DNA of 64,000 nucleotides from Croceicoccus sp. YJ47. GTDB taxonomy: Bacteria > Pseudomonadota > Alphaproteobacteria > Sphingomonadales > Sphingomonadaceae. Location: NCBI RefSeq assembly GCF_016745095.1, contig NZ_CP067087.1, positions 2,716,501 through 2,780,500 of the forward strand, in the 5' to 3' direction. Under the pieces are notes generated by a model. The model had not been told where the DNA came from. It saw nothing but the letters and a program-made list of their open reading frames with translations, and did no database searches. Shown one piece after another: positions 46,001-54,630 of the stretch. A program made the position numbers and the translations under genes. Each line of letters opens with the position of its first letter. The first letter of the stretch is position 1.

Positions 46001-46819
46001 GGCCTCGCCCAGCATGTCGAAGCTGTAGGAAAATCCTTTCTTCTCCATGTGGCGCGCACGTTTGAGCGCCTCGTCAATATCCTCGCCCGTGACGAACTGT
46101 TCGCCCATCATGCGCATCGCGATGTCGACCGATTTGCGGATGACCGGCTCGCCGACGCGCGCCACCACGCGGGTCAGCGCATTGGCCAGCCCCTTTTCGG
46201 TCATGCCCTTGGGCCCGACGCTCCCGGTGAGATGGCCGGTGAACATGAGGCCCCAGCTCGCCGCGTTGATGAAGAGCGCCTTTTCCTCGCCCACGTGGGA
46301 GCGCCAGTTGCCGCCCGAAATCTTGTCCCGGATCAGCGCGTCGCGCGTCGCCGCATCCGGCACGCGCAGCAATGCCTCTGCAAGGCACATCAGGGCGACG
46401 CCCTCCTGCGTGGACAGGGAGAATTCCTGCACCAGCCCCTCGACCCCCGAAGGCTTGCGCGCCTTGCGCAGCCCCATGACAAGGTCATAGGCGGTGTCCT
46501 GCGCGGCCTGACGCTGCACCTTGGGCCGGCGCGCATATTCGAGCAGCGGTTGCAGGCAATCGGGCTCGGCACAGCGATAATGATCGGTGATGCGGCGGCG
46601 AAGTTCGGATTGCTCGCGGACGGGCGGGGCGAAATGGGTGAACGCTTTTTCCCCTGCGATCACGGCATGGTCGGGCGCCTGACCGGACGCCTGACCCGAC
46701 TGGGCCTCATCGGCGGGTTTGTCCGTCCGGTTGGCGGCGGGCGCGTCGGTATCGCGCATCGCGTCATGGGCGTCGTGGTTCAGGCGGTCGATGGATTCGG
46801 GTGTGTGCATGTAGGTCAT
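43019..46819 (-). CDS. putA: Bifunctional proline dehydrogenase / glutamate-semialdehyde dehydrogenase
   Basis: A 1266-residue PutA that oxidises proline to glutamate at the membrane surface. The FAD-dependent proline dehydrogenase barrel covers about 150-470 (YEGAGISIKLSALHPRYER, RLVKGAYWDAEIK, FATHNAQSLAAI). The NAD-dependent aldehyde dehydrogenase follows at about 550-1030 (ISPWNFPMAIFTGQ, FTGSTEVARIIQ, AETGGQNAMIVD, catalytic Cys in SAGQRCSALRVL). A C-terminal vestigial domain ends the chain. There is no ribbon-helix-helix domain at the N-terminus, unlike E. coli PutA, so control should come from the divergent Lrp protein. ATGs at 46819 and 46810 are both possible. A longer frame up to 48085 runs antisense through sdaA and is artefact. 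Confidence 0.96.
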   Translation of the reverse strand: MTYMHTPESIDRLNHDAHDAMRDTDAPAANRTDKPADEAQSGQASGQAPDHAVIAGEKAFTHFAPPVREQSELRRRITDHYRCAEPDCLQPLLEYARRPKVQRQAAQDTAYDLVMGLRKARKPSGVEGLVQEFSLSTQEGVALMCLAEALLRVPDAATRDALIRDKISGGNWRSHVGEEKALFINAASWGLMFTGHLTGSVGPKGMTEKGLANALTRVVARVGEPVIRKSVDIAMRMMGEQFVTGEDIDEALKRARHMEKKGFSYSFDMLGEAAATMKGAEGYFRDYETAIHAIGKAANGRGIYEGAGISIKLSALHPRYERAQADRVMDEMLPKVIELARLAKHYDIGLNIDAEEADRLELSLDILESLAVHPDLAGWNGLGFVVQAFGKRAFYVLDWIVDLAKRSDRRIMIRLVKGAYWDAEIKQSQVEGLDDFPVFTRKLHTDVSFLACAKKLLEHKDVVFPQFATHNAQSLAAIYHMAGPDDFEFGDYEFQCLHGMGEPLYEQVVGADKLNRPCRIYAPVGTHETLLAYLVRRLLENGANSSFVNRISDPAVPASELVVDPVKIVRDMPMPGRLHDRISLPKDIYGERRNSDGMDISDERDLAAMTDAMIASAKRTWTAFADGDTSDPVEVLNPADHRDVVGHMRVASPEVATAAMARAAASKWNEVPLSHRADMLERAADAMQERMPELLGLLVREAGKSVLNGIAEVREAIDFLRYYAMQAREIFDEGQKPLGPVVCISPWNFPMAIFTGQVAAALIGGNTVVAKPAEETPLIAAEAVRMLHEAGIPRDALQLMPGFGETGAALIGSPEVAGVMFTGSTEVARIIQKQLADRLSPEGKPIPLIAETGGQNAMIVDSTALPEQVVGDVIGSAFDSAGQRCSALRVLCLQDSIADNTLDMLKGALQELRIGSTDRLSNDIGPVISAEAKDGIEKHIAEMEAKGCRVHRLSMPDDTAHGTFVAPTIIEIDNMAMLTREVFGPVLHVVRFKAHQLDAMIDAINDTGYGLTFGLHTRMDERVAHVVKRIKVGNVYVNRNQIGAIVGVQPFGARGLSGTGPKAGGPLYLRRLVKNPPVMEHPFAVRGDTALLDYGKWLHENGEQGTARRAKTYGWQSALGVELELPGPVGEQNLYALHSRGRILCLPETRRGMLGQLAAVIAAGGVAVFDSEVELPADLPQSVQRHVSQDLGLGFAGALIEGDADRVKELQREIAKMDGPILLTQAATPRECLEGGAWHVDWMLEEVSTSIDTTAAGGNASLMMLG

Positions 46820-46891
46820 AATAGCCAATTCAACGCACGGGGTATGGCTTATTTCCTTCCCCCCCGGACAGTTAAGCCCTATCTGGCCATA

Positions 46892-47389
46892 ATGAGCCCA
46901 CCTGCTAGACCAAATGGCACACGCCTTGCGGACGACACAGTCGATCTGGACGCGTTCGACCACAAGATACTGGCCGCATTGACCGCCGACGGGCGCATGT
47001 CGGTAAGCGAGCTGGCCCGGCAGATCGGCCTTTCGAAAACGCCGTGCCAGATCCGGTTGAAGCGGTTGCAGGATCTGGGCGTCATTACCGGCTTTCGCGC
47101 GATCGTGGACCTCGCCCGGCTGGGCCGCGACCATGTGACCTTCGTCGAATTGAAGCTGTCCGACACGCGGGAGGCGGCGATGGCCGCCTTCAAGACCGCG
47201 GTGCGGCAGCTCCCCGAGGTGGAGGAATGCCACATGATCGCCAGCACGTTCGATTTCCTGCTCAAGATCCGCACCCGCGACATTCAGGAATATCGCAAGG
47301 TGCTCTCCGAACGCATCTCCGCGCTGCCCCATGTGTCCAGCACCTCGACATTCGTTGCGATGGAAACGATTTGCGACTTCTCCCGATAG
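46892..47389 (+). CDS. Lrp/AsnC family regulator, probably of putA
   Basis: A 165-residue Lrp-type protein: winged helix at about 18-70 (DLDAFDHKILAALTADGR, shown in part; VSELARQIGLSKTPCQIRLKRL) and an effector-binding RAM domain (HVTFVELKLSDTREAAM, EVEECHMIASTFDFLLKIRT). Divergent Lrp regulators beside putA (PutR) sense proline and activate putA in alphaproteobacteria. The start ATG 46892 leaves 72 bases to putA; another in-frame ATG lies at 46844. No strong ribosome site is visible for either. Confidence 0.88.
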   Translation: MSPPARPNGTRLADDTVDLDAFDHKILAALTADGRMSVSELARQIGLSKTPCQIRLKRLQDLGVITGFRAIVDLARLGRDHVTFVELKLSDTREAAMAAFKTAVRQLPEVEECHMIASTFDFLLKIRTRDIQEYRKVLSERISALPHVSSTSTFVAMETICDFSR

Positions 47390-47413
47390 GGGGCGATGGG
47401 CTATGCACGGCCC

Positions 47414-48781
47414 ATGTTCATCAGCACATTCGATTTGTTCAAGATCGGCGTCGGCCCGTCCAGCTCCCACACCATGGGGCCGATGTCGGCCGCCGCTGCC
47501 TTTGCCGCCGCGGCCCCGCCCGGCACCGCGCGGGTGGAAACGCGGCTGTTCGGCTCGCTCGCGCTCACGGGGAAGGGGCATGCCACCGATCGCGCGGTGC
47601 TGCTCGGCCTTTCGGGGCAGACGCCGGCGGAAATCGACCCGGACGAGGCGGAGCGCATCGTCGCTCGCGTACGGGAAACAGGGCGCCTGCCGCTCGACAA
47701 TAATCGTCAGATCGCGTTCGATGAGGATGCGGACCTGCTGTTCCTCCAAAAGGAGCGGCTGACCTTTCATTCCAACGCCATGCGCTTCACGGCTTTCGAC
47801 GAGGACGGCGCCGAATTGCGCAGCGACGTGTATTATTCCATCGGCGGCGGCGCGATCCTTCACGAGGACGAGGTGGGCCGGAATGCGCCGATCGACCTTG
47901 CCGGCGACGTGCCGAATGCGTTTTCCTCCGCGCGCGAATTGCTGGCGCTGGCCCGCGACAATCGCACCAGCATCGCCGATCTCGTGCGCGAGAACGAGGA
48001 AAGCCTGCGTTCGCCCGACGAAATCGGGCGGCGGCTCGCCGAGATTGCCGATGCCATGACGGCATGCATCGAGCGCGGCATGCACACCGACCTGCGCGAA
48101 CTGCCCGGCGGGTTGAAGGTAAAGCGCCGCGCGCCCTGCATCCGCGAATCGCTGATGCAGCGGCAGGAGCGGGCGCTGGCCGATCCGCTCACCGTGATCG
48201 ACTGGATCAACCTGTGGGCGCTCGCCGTGAACGAGGAGAACGCCGCCGGCGGCAAGGTGGTCACCGCGCCGACCAATGGTGCGGCGGGCATCGTGCCGGC
48301 GGTGCTGCGCTATTACGAACGTTTTGCGCCCAATTCGAGCCGGCGCGGGGTGGAGGATTTCCTCCTCACCGCCGCCGCGATCGGCTCGCTGTTCAAGGAA
48401 AACGCCAGCATTTCAGGCGCCGAGGTCGGGTGCCAGGGCGAGGTCGGCGTCGCCTGCTCGATGGCGGCGGCGGGGCTTGCCGCCGCGCTGGGCGGCACGC
48501 CGATGCAGGTGGAGAACGCCGCCGAAATCGGGATGGAGCACAATCTCGGCCTCACCTGCGATCCGGTCGCGGGTCTGGTGCAGGTGCCGTGTATCGAGCG
48601 CAATGCCGTCGGCTCGATCAAGGCGGTGGAGGCGGCGCGGCTCGCGCTGCTCGGCGATGGGACGCACCGCGTCAGCCTCGACGAGGTGATCGAGACCATG
48701 CGCAAGACCGGGCAGGACATGATGGAAATCTACAAGGAAACCTCGCTCGGCGGGCTGGCGGTGAACGTCGTCGAATGCTGA
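47414..48781 (+). CDS. sdaA: L-serine dehydratase (iron-sulfur, single chain)
   Basis: A 455-residue enzyme that converts L-serine to pyruvate and ammonia. The N-terminus [22 protein letters not shown] is diagnostic. The [4Fe-4S] Cys are seen in [28 protein letters not shown]. The start was set at ATG 47414 because family members begin with this motif; the ATG at 47396, nearer to an AGGGGG run, is the alternative. It starts 24 bases after the Lrp stop and may be co-transcribed with it. Confidence 0.93.
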   Translation: MFISTFDLFKIGVGPSSSHTMGPMSAAAAFAAAAPPGTARVETRLFGSLALTGKGHATDRAVLLGLSGQTPAEIDPDEAERIVARVRETGRLPLDNNRQIAFDEDADLLFLQKERLTFHSNAMRFTAFDEDGAELRSDVYYSIGGGAILHEDEVGRNAPIDLAGDVPNAFSSARELLALARDNRTSIADLVRENEESLRSPDEIGRRLAEIADAMTACIERGMHTDLRELPGGLKVKRRAPCIRESLMQRQERALADPLTVIDWINLWALAVNEENAAGGKVVTAPTNGAAGIVPAVLRYYERFAPNSSRRGVEDFLLTAAAIGSLFKENASISGAEVGCQGEVGVACSMAAAGLAAALGGTPMQVENAAEIGMEHNLGLTCDPVAGLVQVPCIERNAVGSIKAVEAARLALLGDGTHRVSLDEVIETMRKTGQDMMEIYKETSLGGLAVNVVEC

Positions 48782-48899
48782 CACGCAGGGCATGGCGCAA
48801 ACAGGTTTCAGGTGATACTATAGGACGGTAAACGCACAGGAGCGCCGTGGAAGCCGGGGAAACCTTTCGCCACAGGCGCGTTGGGCAAGGAGGATCACG

Positions 48900-49448
48900 A
48901 TGACCACGCCATTCCAACTCAGCCGCATTCACCACGTCGCCTATCGCTGCAAGGACGCGAAGGAGACGGTCGAGTGGTACGAGCGCATGCTCGGCATGAC
49001 GTTCAAGAGCGCGTTCAGCGAGGACAAGGTCCCCTCCACCGGCGAAGACGACCCCTACATGCATGTCTTCCTCGATTGCGGGGGCGGCAATGTGCTGGCC
49101 TTCTTCGAACTGCCCGGACAGCCCGAGATGGGCCGCGATGAAAACACGCCCATGTGGGTGCAGCATCTCGCGTTCGAGGTGCCGGACATGGACGCGCTGC
49201 TCGCGGCGAAGGACCATCTGGAGGCGGAGGGCGTCGACGTGCTCGGCCCGACGTTCCACGGCGTGTTCAGATCGATCTATTTCTTCGACCCCAACGGGCA
49301 CCGCGTCGAACTGGCCTGCAATATCGGCACTGACGAACAATATGCGGAGCTCGAACGGGTCGCCCCACTCATGCTGGACGAATGGTCGCGTACGAAGCGT
49401 GCACCGCGCCATGCCGCATGGCTACACGAGGAACCTGAAAAGCAATGA
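48900..49448 (+). CDS. VOC (glyoxalase-fold) protein of the tyrosine-end operon
   Basis: A 182-residue VOC protein: IHHVAYRCKDAKETVEWYERML near the N-terminus, and WVQHLAFEVPDMD and SIYFFDPNGHRVELA in the second half, giving the His/His/Glu metal positions. It is too short and single-module to be 4-hydroxyphenylpyruvate dioxygenase. A gene like it is often found with fahA and maiA in alphaproteobacterial homogentisate clusters; its reaction there is not established. AAGGAGG precedes the ATG and its stop overlaps fahA by four bases. Confidence 0.85.
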   Translation: MTTPFQLSRIHHVAYRCKDAKETVEWYERMLGMTFKSAFSEDKVPSTGEDDPYMHVFLDCGGGNVLAFFELPGQPEMGRDENTPMWVQHLAFEVPDMDALLAAKDHLEAEGVDVLGPTFHGVFRSIYFFDPNGHRVELACNIGTDEQYAELERVAPLMLDEWSRTKRAPRHAAWLHEEPEKQ

Positions 49449-50758
49449 CCGATACGGATTTCACCCATGACCCCGCCGCGAAAAGCTGGGTCGAGAGCGC
49501 CAATGGCCACCCCGATTTTCCGGTGCAGAACCTACCGCTCGGCATTTTTGCGCCCGGCGGAAAGGGGAAGCGTGGCGGCGCCGCGATCGGGGATGAAATC
49601 CTGGACATCGCGGCGGTTGCCGATCTGCTCGACGGCGATGCGGTAGAGGCCGCAAAGCTTGCGGGGCAGGATACGCTGAATGCGCTGCTCGGCTGCGGTC
49701 CGGCATCGGCGCGCGCGCTGCGCCGCGGGTTGTTCGGCCTGCTGACCGATGAAAGCAGGGCCGGCAAGGTGCGCCCGCATCTTTACGCGGCGGCCGATTG
49801 CGCGATGCACGTGCCGGTCTTGGTCGGCGATTACACCGATTTCTACACCGGCATCCACCACGCCATGAACATCGGGAAGCAGTTCCGCCCCGACAATCCC
49901 CTGCTGCCCAATTACAAGCACGTGCCGATCGGCTATCACGGGCGTTCGTCCTCGATCCGCGTGTCGGGCGCGGAGGTCACGCGTCCGGTCGGCCAGAAAA
50001 AGCCGGCGGAAGAGGGCGGCAACCCCGGCTTCGGCCCGGCGGCGCGGCTCGACTATGAAATGGAAATGGCAATCTGGATCGGGAAGGGCAACGATCTGGG
50101 GCAGCCGATCCCGATCGCGCAGGCAGGCGACCATATCGCCGGCATGTCGATCCTCAACGACTGGTCCGCGCGCGATCTTCAGGCGTGGGAGTATCAGCCG
50201 CTCGGCCCCTTCCTCGCGAAGAATTTCCATAGCTCGATCTCGCCCTGGATCGTGACCGGCGATGCGCTCGCCCCGTTCCGCACGGCACAGCCCGCCCGGC
50301 CCGATGGCGACCCGCAGCCATTGCCCTATCTCACCGACGCGGCGGATCAGAAATCGGGCGCGTTCGCCATCACGATGGAGGTCCTGCTCACCACGCCGAC
50401 CATGCGCAGTGCCGGCGCCGAACCGCACCGGCTCAGCAAGGGGCCGATGACGGCGATGTACTGGACCGCGGCGCAGCTTGTCGCGCATCACGCGGTCAAT
50501 GGCTGTAACCTGCGGCCCGGCGACCTTCTGGGCACCGGGACATTGTCGGGCGCCGATGACGACACGATGGGCAGCCTCATGGAAATCAGCCGCGGCGGGA
50601 AGCAGCCGCTCGAACTGCCCAATGGCGAGACGCGCGCGTTTCTTGAGGATGGGGACGAGATCATCATGCGCGCCTATGGCGATGCGGATGGCGCCGTCCG
50701 CATCGGGTTTGGCGAATGCCGCGCGGTCATCCGCGCCGCGCCGGAGATCCGGTCGTGA
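49445..50758 (+). CDS. fahA: Fumarylacetoacetase
   Basis: A 437-residue hydrolase that splits fumarylacetoacetate to fumarate and acetoacetate, the final step of tyrosine/homogentisate breakdown. Motifs: DYTDFYTGIHHAMNIGKQFRP, YKHVPIGYHGRSSS, LDYEMEMAIWIGKGN (metal Glu), LNDWSARDLQAWEYQPLGP (metal Asp), HHAVNGCNLRPGDLLGTGT. The length fits eukaryote-like FAH. It overlaps both neighbours by four bases. Homogentisate dioxygenase and HPPD genes are not in the window. Confidence 0.95.
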   Translation: MTDTDFTHDPAAKSWVESANGHPDFPVQNLPLGIFAPGGKGKRGGAAIGDEILDIAAVADLLDGDAVEAAKLAGQDTLNALLGCGPASARALRRGLFGLLTDESRAGKVRPHLYAAADCAMHVPVLVGDYTDFYTGIHHAMNIGKQFRPDNPLLPNYKHVPIGYHGRSSSIRVSGAEVTRPVGQKKPAEEGGNPGFGPAARLDYEMEMAIWIGKGNDLGQPIPIAQAGDHIAGMSILNDWSARDLQAWEYQPLGPFLAKNFHSSISPWIVTGDALAPFRTAQPARPDGDPQPLPYLTDAADQKSGAFAITMEVLLTTPTMRSAGAEPHRLSKGPMTAMYWTAAQLVAHHAVNGCNLRPGDLLGTGTLSGADDDTMGSLMEISRGGKQPLELPNGETRAFLEDGDEIIMRAYGDADGAVRIGFGECRAVIRAAPEIRS

Positions 50759-51402
50759 CGCCGCCCGAACTGATCCTCCACGGATACTGGCGGTCCGGGA
50801 CGAGCTATCGCACGCGGATCGCGCTGGAGCTGAAGCGGCTGGAATACGGGCAGGTCACGCATGATCTGCGCACCGGGGCGCACAGGCTGGAAACCTATCG
50901 CTCGATGGCGCCGCAAGGGTTGGTGCCCGTGCTCGAGGAGGGGGGCTATTACCTCCCGCAGAGCCCGGCGATCCTCGAATTTCTTGAGGAACGCTATCCC
51001 GAGCCGCCGCTGCTGCCGACCAACCATTACGAGCGGGCGACGGTGCGCGCGATGTGCGCGGTCATCGGGTGCGACATTCATCCGCTCAACAATCTGCGCG
51101 TGCTCAATGCCATTCGCGACGATTTCAGGGCGAATGACGACGCGGTGAAGGCATGGGCGGCGAAATGGATCGCGAGCGGTTTCGAGGCGCTCGAGGAAAT
51201 GATCATCAAGCATGGCAACAAATACGCATTCGGCAATTCGCCGACGATGGTCGAATGCTATCTCGTGCCGCAGGTCTATTCCGCGGAGCGTTTCGGCGTC
51301 GACATGGCGCCTTATGCCAAGCTCATGCGCGTGGTCGAACATGCCCGCAACAATGCGCAGATCGCCGCGGCCCATCCCGACCGTCAGCCCGACGCCGACT
51401 GA
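50755..51402 (+). CDS. maiA: Maleylacetoacetate isomerase (zeta-class GST)
   Basis: A 215-residue zeta-class glutathione transferase. The catalytic motif is present in the bacterial form near the N-terminus (YWRSGTSYRTRIALELK, where SSCx(W/H)RVR is usual). QGLVPVLEEGG and PQSPAILEFLEERYP form the glutathione site. The C-terminal helical part includes CDIHPLNNLRVL. GTG 50755 overlaps the fahA stop. Context with fahA fixes the role: maleylacetoacetate to fumarylacetoacetate. The Cys of the SSC motif is replaced (SGT), as in some bacterial members. Confidence 0.9.
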   Translation: MTPPELILHGYWRSGTSYRTRIALELKRLEYGQVTHDLRTGAHRLETYRSMAPQGLVPVLEEGGYYLPQSPAILEFLEERYPEPPLLPTNHYERATVRAMCAVIGCDIHPLNNLRVLNAIRDDFRANDDAVKAWAAKWIASGFEALEEMIIKHGNKYAFGNSPTMVECYLVPQVYSAERFGVDMAPYAKLMRVVEHARNNAQIAAAHPDRQPDAD

Positions 51403-51409
51403 CCGGTAG

Positions 51410-51445
51410 GGCGCCGGTCCGCCGCATGCATGGCAAACCGGCGCC
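51410..51445. terminator. Hairpin between convergent maiA and glcB
   Basis: GGCGCCGGT (51410-51418) pairs with ACCGGCGCC (51437-51445) around an 18-base loop, in the gap between convergent genes. There is no T tract. It is likely a weak bidirectional stop. Confidence 0.5.
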
Positions 51446-51454
51446 TGTCCTGCC

Positions 51455-53596
51455 TCAGGCCGCCTCCGCCTTCTTGCGCAGGCGCCATGCATGCAGCAGC
51501 GGTTCGGTATAGCCCGAAGGCTGCGCCGCCCCTTCGAAGATCAGCGCGCGTGCGGCCCGGTATGCGTGGCTGCTGTCCCAATGGCCTACCATCGGTTCGT
51601 AAAACGGATCGCCGGCGTTCTGCGCATCGACCTTTGCCGCCATGCGGCGCAAGGCGGCGTCGACATCGGCCTCGCTACACACACCATGCATGAGCCAGTT
51701 TGCCAGCGCCTGCGATGAAATGCGCAAGGTCGCGCGGTCTTCCATCAGGCCGATGTCGTGAATGTCGGGCACCTTGGAACACCCGACCCCCTGATCGATC
51801 CAGCGCACGACATAGCCCAGGATTCCCTGCGCATTATTGTCGAGTTCGCGCGCGATTTCATCCTCGGTCCAGTTGCGCCCGTCGGCCAGCGGCACGCGCA
51901 GCAGGGTTTCGAGCGGCGGGATGCCTTCGCTCGCGATATGCTCCCGCCGTTCGAACACGTCGACGCGGTGGTAATGGATGGCGTGCAAGGTCGCGGCGGT
52001 CGGGGAGGGGACCCATGCCGTGTTCGCACCCGTCATGGGATGGGCGATCTTCGCCTCCAGCATGTCGGCCATCCGGTCGGGCATCGCCCACATGCCCTTG
52101 CCGATCTGCGCCTTTCCGTCGAGCCCGCAGGCAAGCCCGATCGCGACATTGCGTTTTTCGTAGGCGTCGATCCATTCCGATGCTTTCATCTCGCCCTTGG
52201 GCACCATGGGGCCGGCGCGCATCGCGGTGTGGATTTCATCGCCCGTGCGGTCGAGGAAGCCTGTATTGATGAACACGATCCGGTGGCGCACCGCCGCGAT
52301 GCAGGCGGCGAGATTGGCGCTCGTCCGGCGTTCCTCGTCCATGACGCCGACCTTCATCGTGTGGCGCGGCAGGTTCAGCATGTTCTCCACCGCGTCGAAC
52401 AGCCGGTTCGTAAAGGCGGCTTCCTCCGGCCCGTGCATCTTCGGCTTCACGATATAGATGCTGCCCGTGCGGCTGTTCGCGATGGCCGGATTGCCGAGCC
52501 GCTTCAGATCGTGCAGCGAACACAAGCCGGTGATCGCGGCGTCCATCAACCCTTCGGGCACGTCCGACCCGTCGGGCAGGCGAATGGCCGGATTGGTCAT
52601 GAGATGGCCGACATTGCGGACGAAGAGCACACTGCGCCCCGGCAGGGTGAACGCGCCATCGGGTCCGGTATAGTCGCGGTCGGCGGCGAGCGTGCGGCGC
52701 GCATCCTTCCCGCCTTTGCGGAAATGCGCGGTCAGCTCGCCCCGCATCAACCCGAGCCAGTTGGCATAGGCGGCAACCTTGTCCTCCGCATCGACGGCAG
52801 CGATCAGATCCTCCATGTCGACGATGGTGGTGATGGCCGCCTCCATCACGATGTCGGCAATGCCCGCCCTGTCGGTCCGGTAGATGGGATGGTCGCGGTC
52901 GACGACGATCTCGATATGGAGCCCATTGTGCCGCAGGAGCCAGCCATCGCCCCGCCGCCCGCGCAATTCGCCTTCGCGCAAGAGCGGTTCGCGCCCGTCC
53001 CAATCCGCCCACGACCCTTCGCGCAGCGGCACGGTCTCATCGAGGAACGCGCGCCCCGCCGCGATCACCTTCGCGCCGCGCGCCTCGTCATAACCGCCCG
53101 GCTCCGGCGTGCCGGGGAGCGCATCGGTGCCATAGAACGCATCATACAGGCTGCCCCAGCGCGCATTGGCGGCATTGAGCACGAACCGTTCGTTGAGCAC
53201 CGGCACGACGAGCTGCGGCCCGGCCATTGTCGCGATTTCCGGATCGACGTTCTCGGTATCGACGGCAAATGGCGCCGGCTCCTCCACGAGATAGCCGATC
53301 TCGCGAAGGAATTGCATGTACTCCTGCGTGTCGATCGGCTTTCCGCTGCGGGCCGCGTGCCATTCGTCGATCGCCTGCTGCAGCGTGTCTCGCCGGTCGA
53401 GCAGGCGGCGATTGACGGGCGCAAGTTCGCCGAGCATCGCGGCAAACCGTTGCCAGAACGCGTCCGCGTCGATCCCTGTCCCCGCAAGGGCGCGGGTTTC
53501 GACGAACTCGGCAAGCCCCGCCGCCACGTCGAGCCCGGCCCGCGATACCCGCTCGCCGTTCGTGCCGGTCCTCTCGATTGTGTCCTGCTGCGTCAT
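51455..53596 (-). CDS. glcB: Malate synthase G
   Basis: A 713-residue malate synthase G that condenses glyoxylate and acetyl-CoA (glyoxylate shunt). Motifs: [119 protein letters not shown]. coli GlcB has 723 residues. The start ATG 53596 has AGGAG seven bases upstream; an ATG two codons earlier sits on the ribosome site. It would use acetyl-CoA from the beta-oxidation and tyrosine genes here. Confidence 0.95.
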   Translation of the reverse strand: MTQQDTIERTGTNGERVSRAGLDVAAGLAEFVETRALAGTGIDADAFWQRFAAMLGELAPVNRRLLDRRDTLQQAIDEWHAARSGKPIDTQEYMQFLREIGYLVEEPAPFAVDTENVDPEIATMAGPQLVVPVLNERFVLNAANARWGSLYDAFYGTDALPGTPEPGGYDEARGAKVIAAGRAFLDETVPLREGSWADWDGREPLLREGELRGRRGDGWLLRHNGLHIEIVVDRDHPIYRTDRAGIADIVMEAAITTIVDMEDLIAAVDAEDKVAAYANWLGLMRGELTAHFRKGGKDARRTLAADRDYTGPDGAFTLPGRSVLFVRNVGHLMTNPAIRLPDGSDVPEGLMDAAITGLCSLHDLKRLGNPAIANSRTGSIYIVKPKMHGPEEAAFTNRLFDAVENMLNLPRHTMKVGVMDEERRTSANLAACIAAVRHRIVFINTGFLDRTGDEIHTAMRAGPMVPKGEMKASEWIDAYEKRNVAIGLACGLDGKAQIGKGMWAMPDRMADMLEAKIAHPMTGANTAWVPSPTAATLHAIHYHRVDVFERREHIASEGIPPLETLLRVPLADGRNWTEDEIARELDNNAQGILGYVVRWIDQGVGCSKVPDIHDIGLMEDRATLRISSQALANWLMHGVCSEADVDAALRRMAAKVDAQNAGDPFYEPMVGHWDSSHAYRAARALIFEGAAQPSGYTEPLLHAWRLRKKAEAA

Positions 53597-53778
53597 CGCC
53601 ATTCTCCTGGTGCCTGTTGTCGACCGGGGTAGGGGGTCGGCGGCGTCGGCGAAACCGCCGACCTTGTGCTTTTGCGTAAAGGCGCCGCGCCGCGCTTGTA
53701 AGTTTTGCACTTTGCCGCGACCCGGCGCCCGCCCGATGCCGCTTGCCAAGACGGTCGGCGGCGCGGCATGGTGGATTC

Positions 53779-54630
53779 ATGGCAATTCCCGAACAGGTCG
53801 AAACCCCCGGCGATCCTGCGGGCGGGCACGTGGTGCGGCGGCACCGGCTGTCCACCCGGCTGTGGCACTGGACCAATGTGGCCGCGGTGTTCACGCTTTT
53901 GATGAGCGGGCTGATGATCTTCAACGCGCATCCCCGGCTTTACTGGGGCCATTACGGCGCGAATTTCGATACCGCCTGGCTCCAGATCGGCGCCCGCGAC
54001 ACCGATACGGGGGCGGAGGGATATGTGCGCGTCGGCGACGCCGCGATCCGGACGACCGGCGTGCTCGGCGTGTGGGAGAAGGAGGGCCGCACGATGACGC
54101 GGGCCTTTCCGCACTGGATGACCCTGCCCAATTATTACAGCCTCGCCGACGCGCGGCGCTATCATTTCTTTGGCGCATGGATTTTCGGTGTGGCCGGGTT
54201 GCTCTACATGCTGTGGAGCATCGCCAACCGCCATGTCGCGCGCGATCTCCTCCCCGCGAAACGCGAATTGCGCGCCCGGCATATCTGGCGCGACATCCGC
54301 GATCATGCGCGGCTGCGCTTTCCCACCGGCGCGGCGGCGGCGCGTTACAACATCCTTCAGAAACTGAGCTATCTTGCCGTGCTGTTCGTCATCCTGCCGA
54401 CGATCGTGCTGACCGGCCTTGGCATGAGCCCGTTTATGAATGCGTCGTGGGGATGGATCCTCGACCTGTTCGGCGGGCGGCAATCGGCCCGCTCGGTGCA
54501 TTTCATCGCGGCGTTCGCTTTGGTCCTCTTCATCATCGTGCATATCGCGATGGTCCTTTTGGCCGGGCCGGTGAACGAGATGCGCAGCATGATAAGCGGG
54601 CGCTTCCGCCTGCCGGAGGACATGCGATGA
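53779..54630 (+). CDS. Di-haem cytochrome b (b561-type) membrane subunit
   Basis: A 283-residue membrane protein with four spans, each near a candidate haem His: RLWHWTNVAAVFTLLMSGLM, YHFFGAWIFGVAGLLYMLW, SYLAVLFVILPTIVLTGLG and VHFIAAFALVLFIIVHIAMV. A hydrophilic segment of about 80 residues separates the first two. Its stop overlaps the next gene (ATGA), which encodes a molybdenum enzyme, so it should pass electrons between quinone and that enzyme. The upstream ATG (53743) is a weaker start. Confidence 0.88.
   Translation: MAIPEQVETPGDPAGGHVVRRHRLSTRLWHWTNVAAVFTLLMSGLMIFNAHPRLYWGHYGANFDTAWLQIGARDTDTGAEGYVRVGDAAIRTTGVLGVWEKEGRTMTRAFPHWMTLPNYYSLADARRYHFFGAWIFGVAGLLYMLWSIANRHVARDLLPAKRELRARHIWRDIRDHARLRFPTGAAAARYNILQKLSYLAVLFVILPTIVLTGLGMSPFMNASWGWILDLFGGRQSARSVHFIAAFALVLFIIVHIAMVLLAGPVNEMRSMISGRFRLPEDMR

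Noticed and set aside
46820-48085. A 422-residue N-terminal extension of putA
   Set aside because: It runs antisense through the Lrp and sdaA genes and has no PutA-like sequence. The protein begins at 46819 or 46810.
48312-48337. A further TATTACG half-site
   Set aside because: It lies inside sdaA and no matching right arm follows after 12 bases. Other TATTACG/CGTAAT hits inside genes are also unpaired.
48900-49448. VOC protein as 4-hydroxyphenylpyruvate dioxygenase
   Set aside because: It has 182 residues, half the length of HPPD, and lacks the second half of that enzyme.
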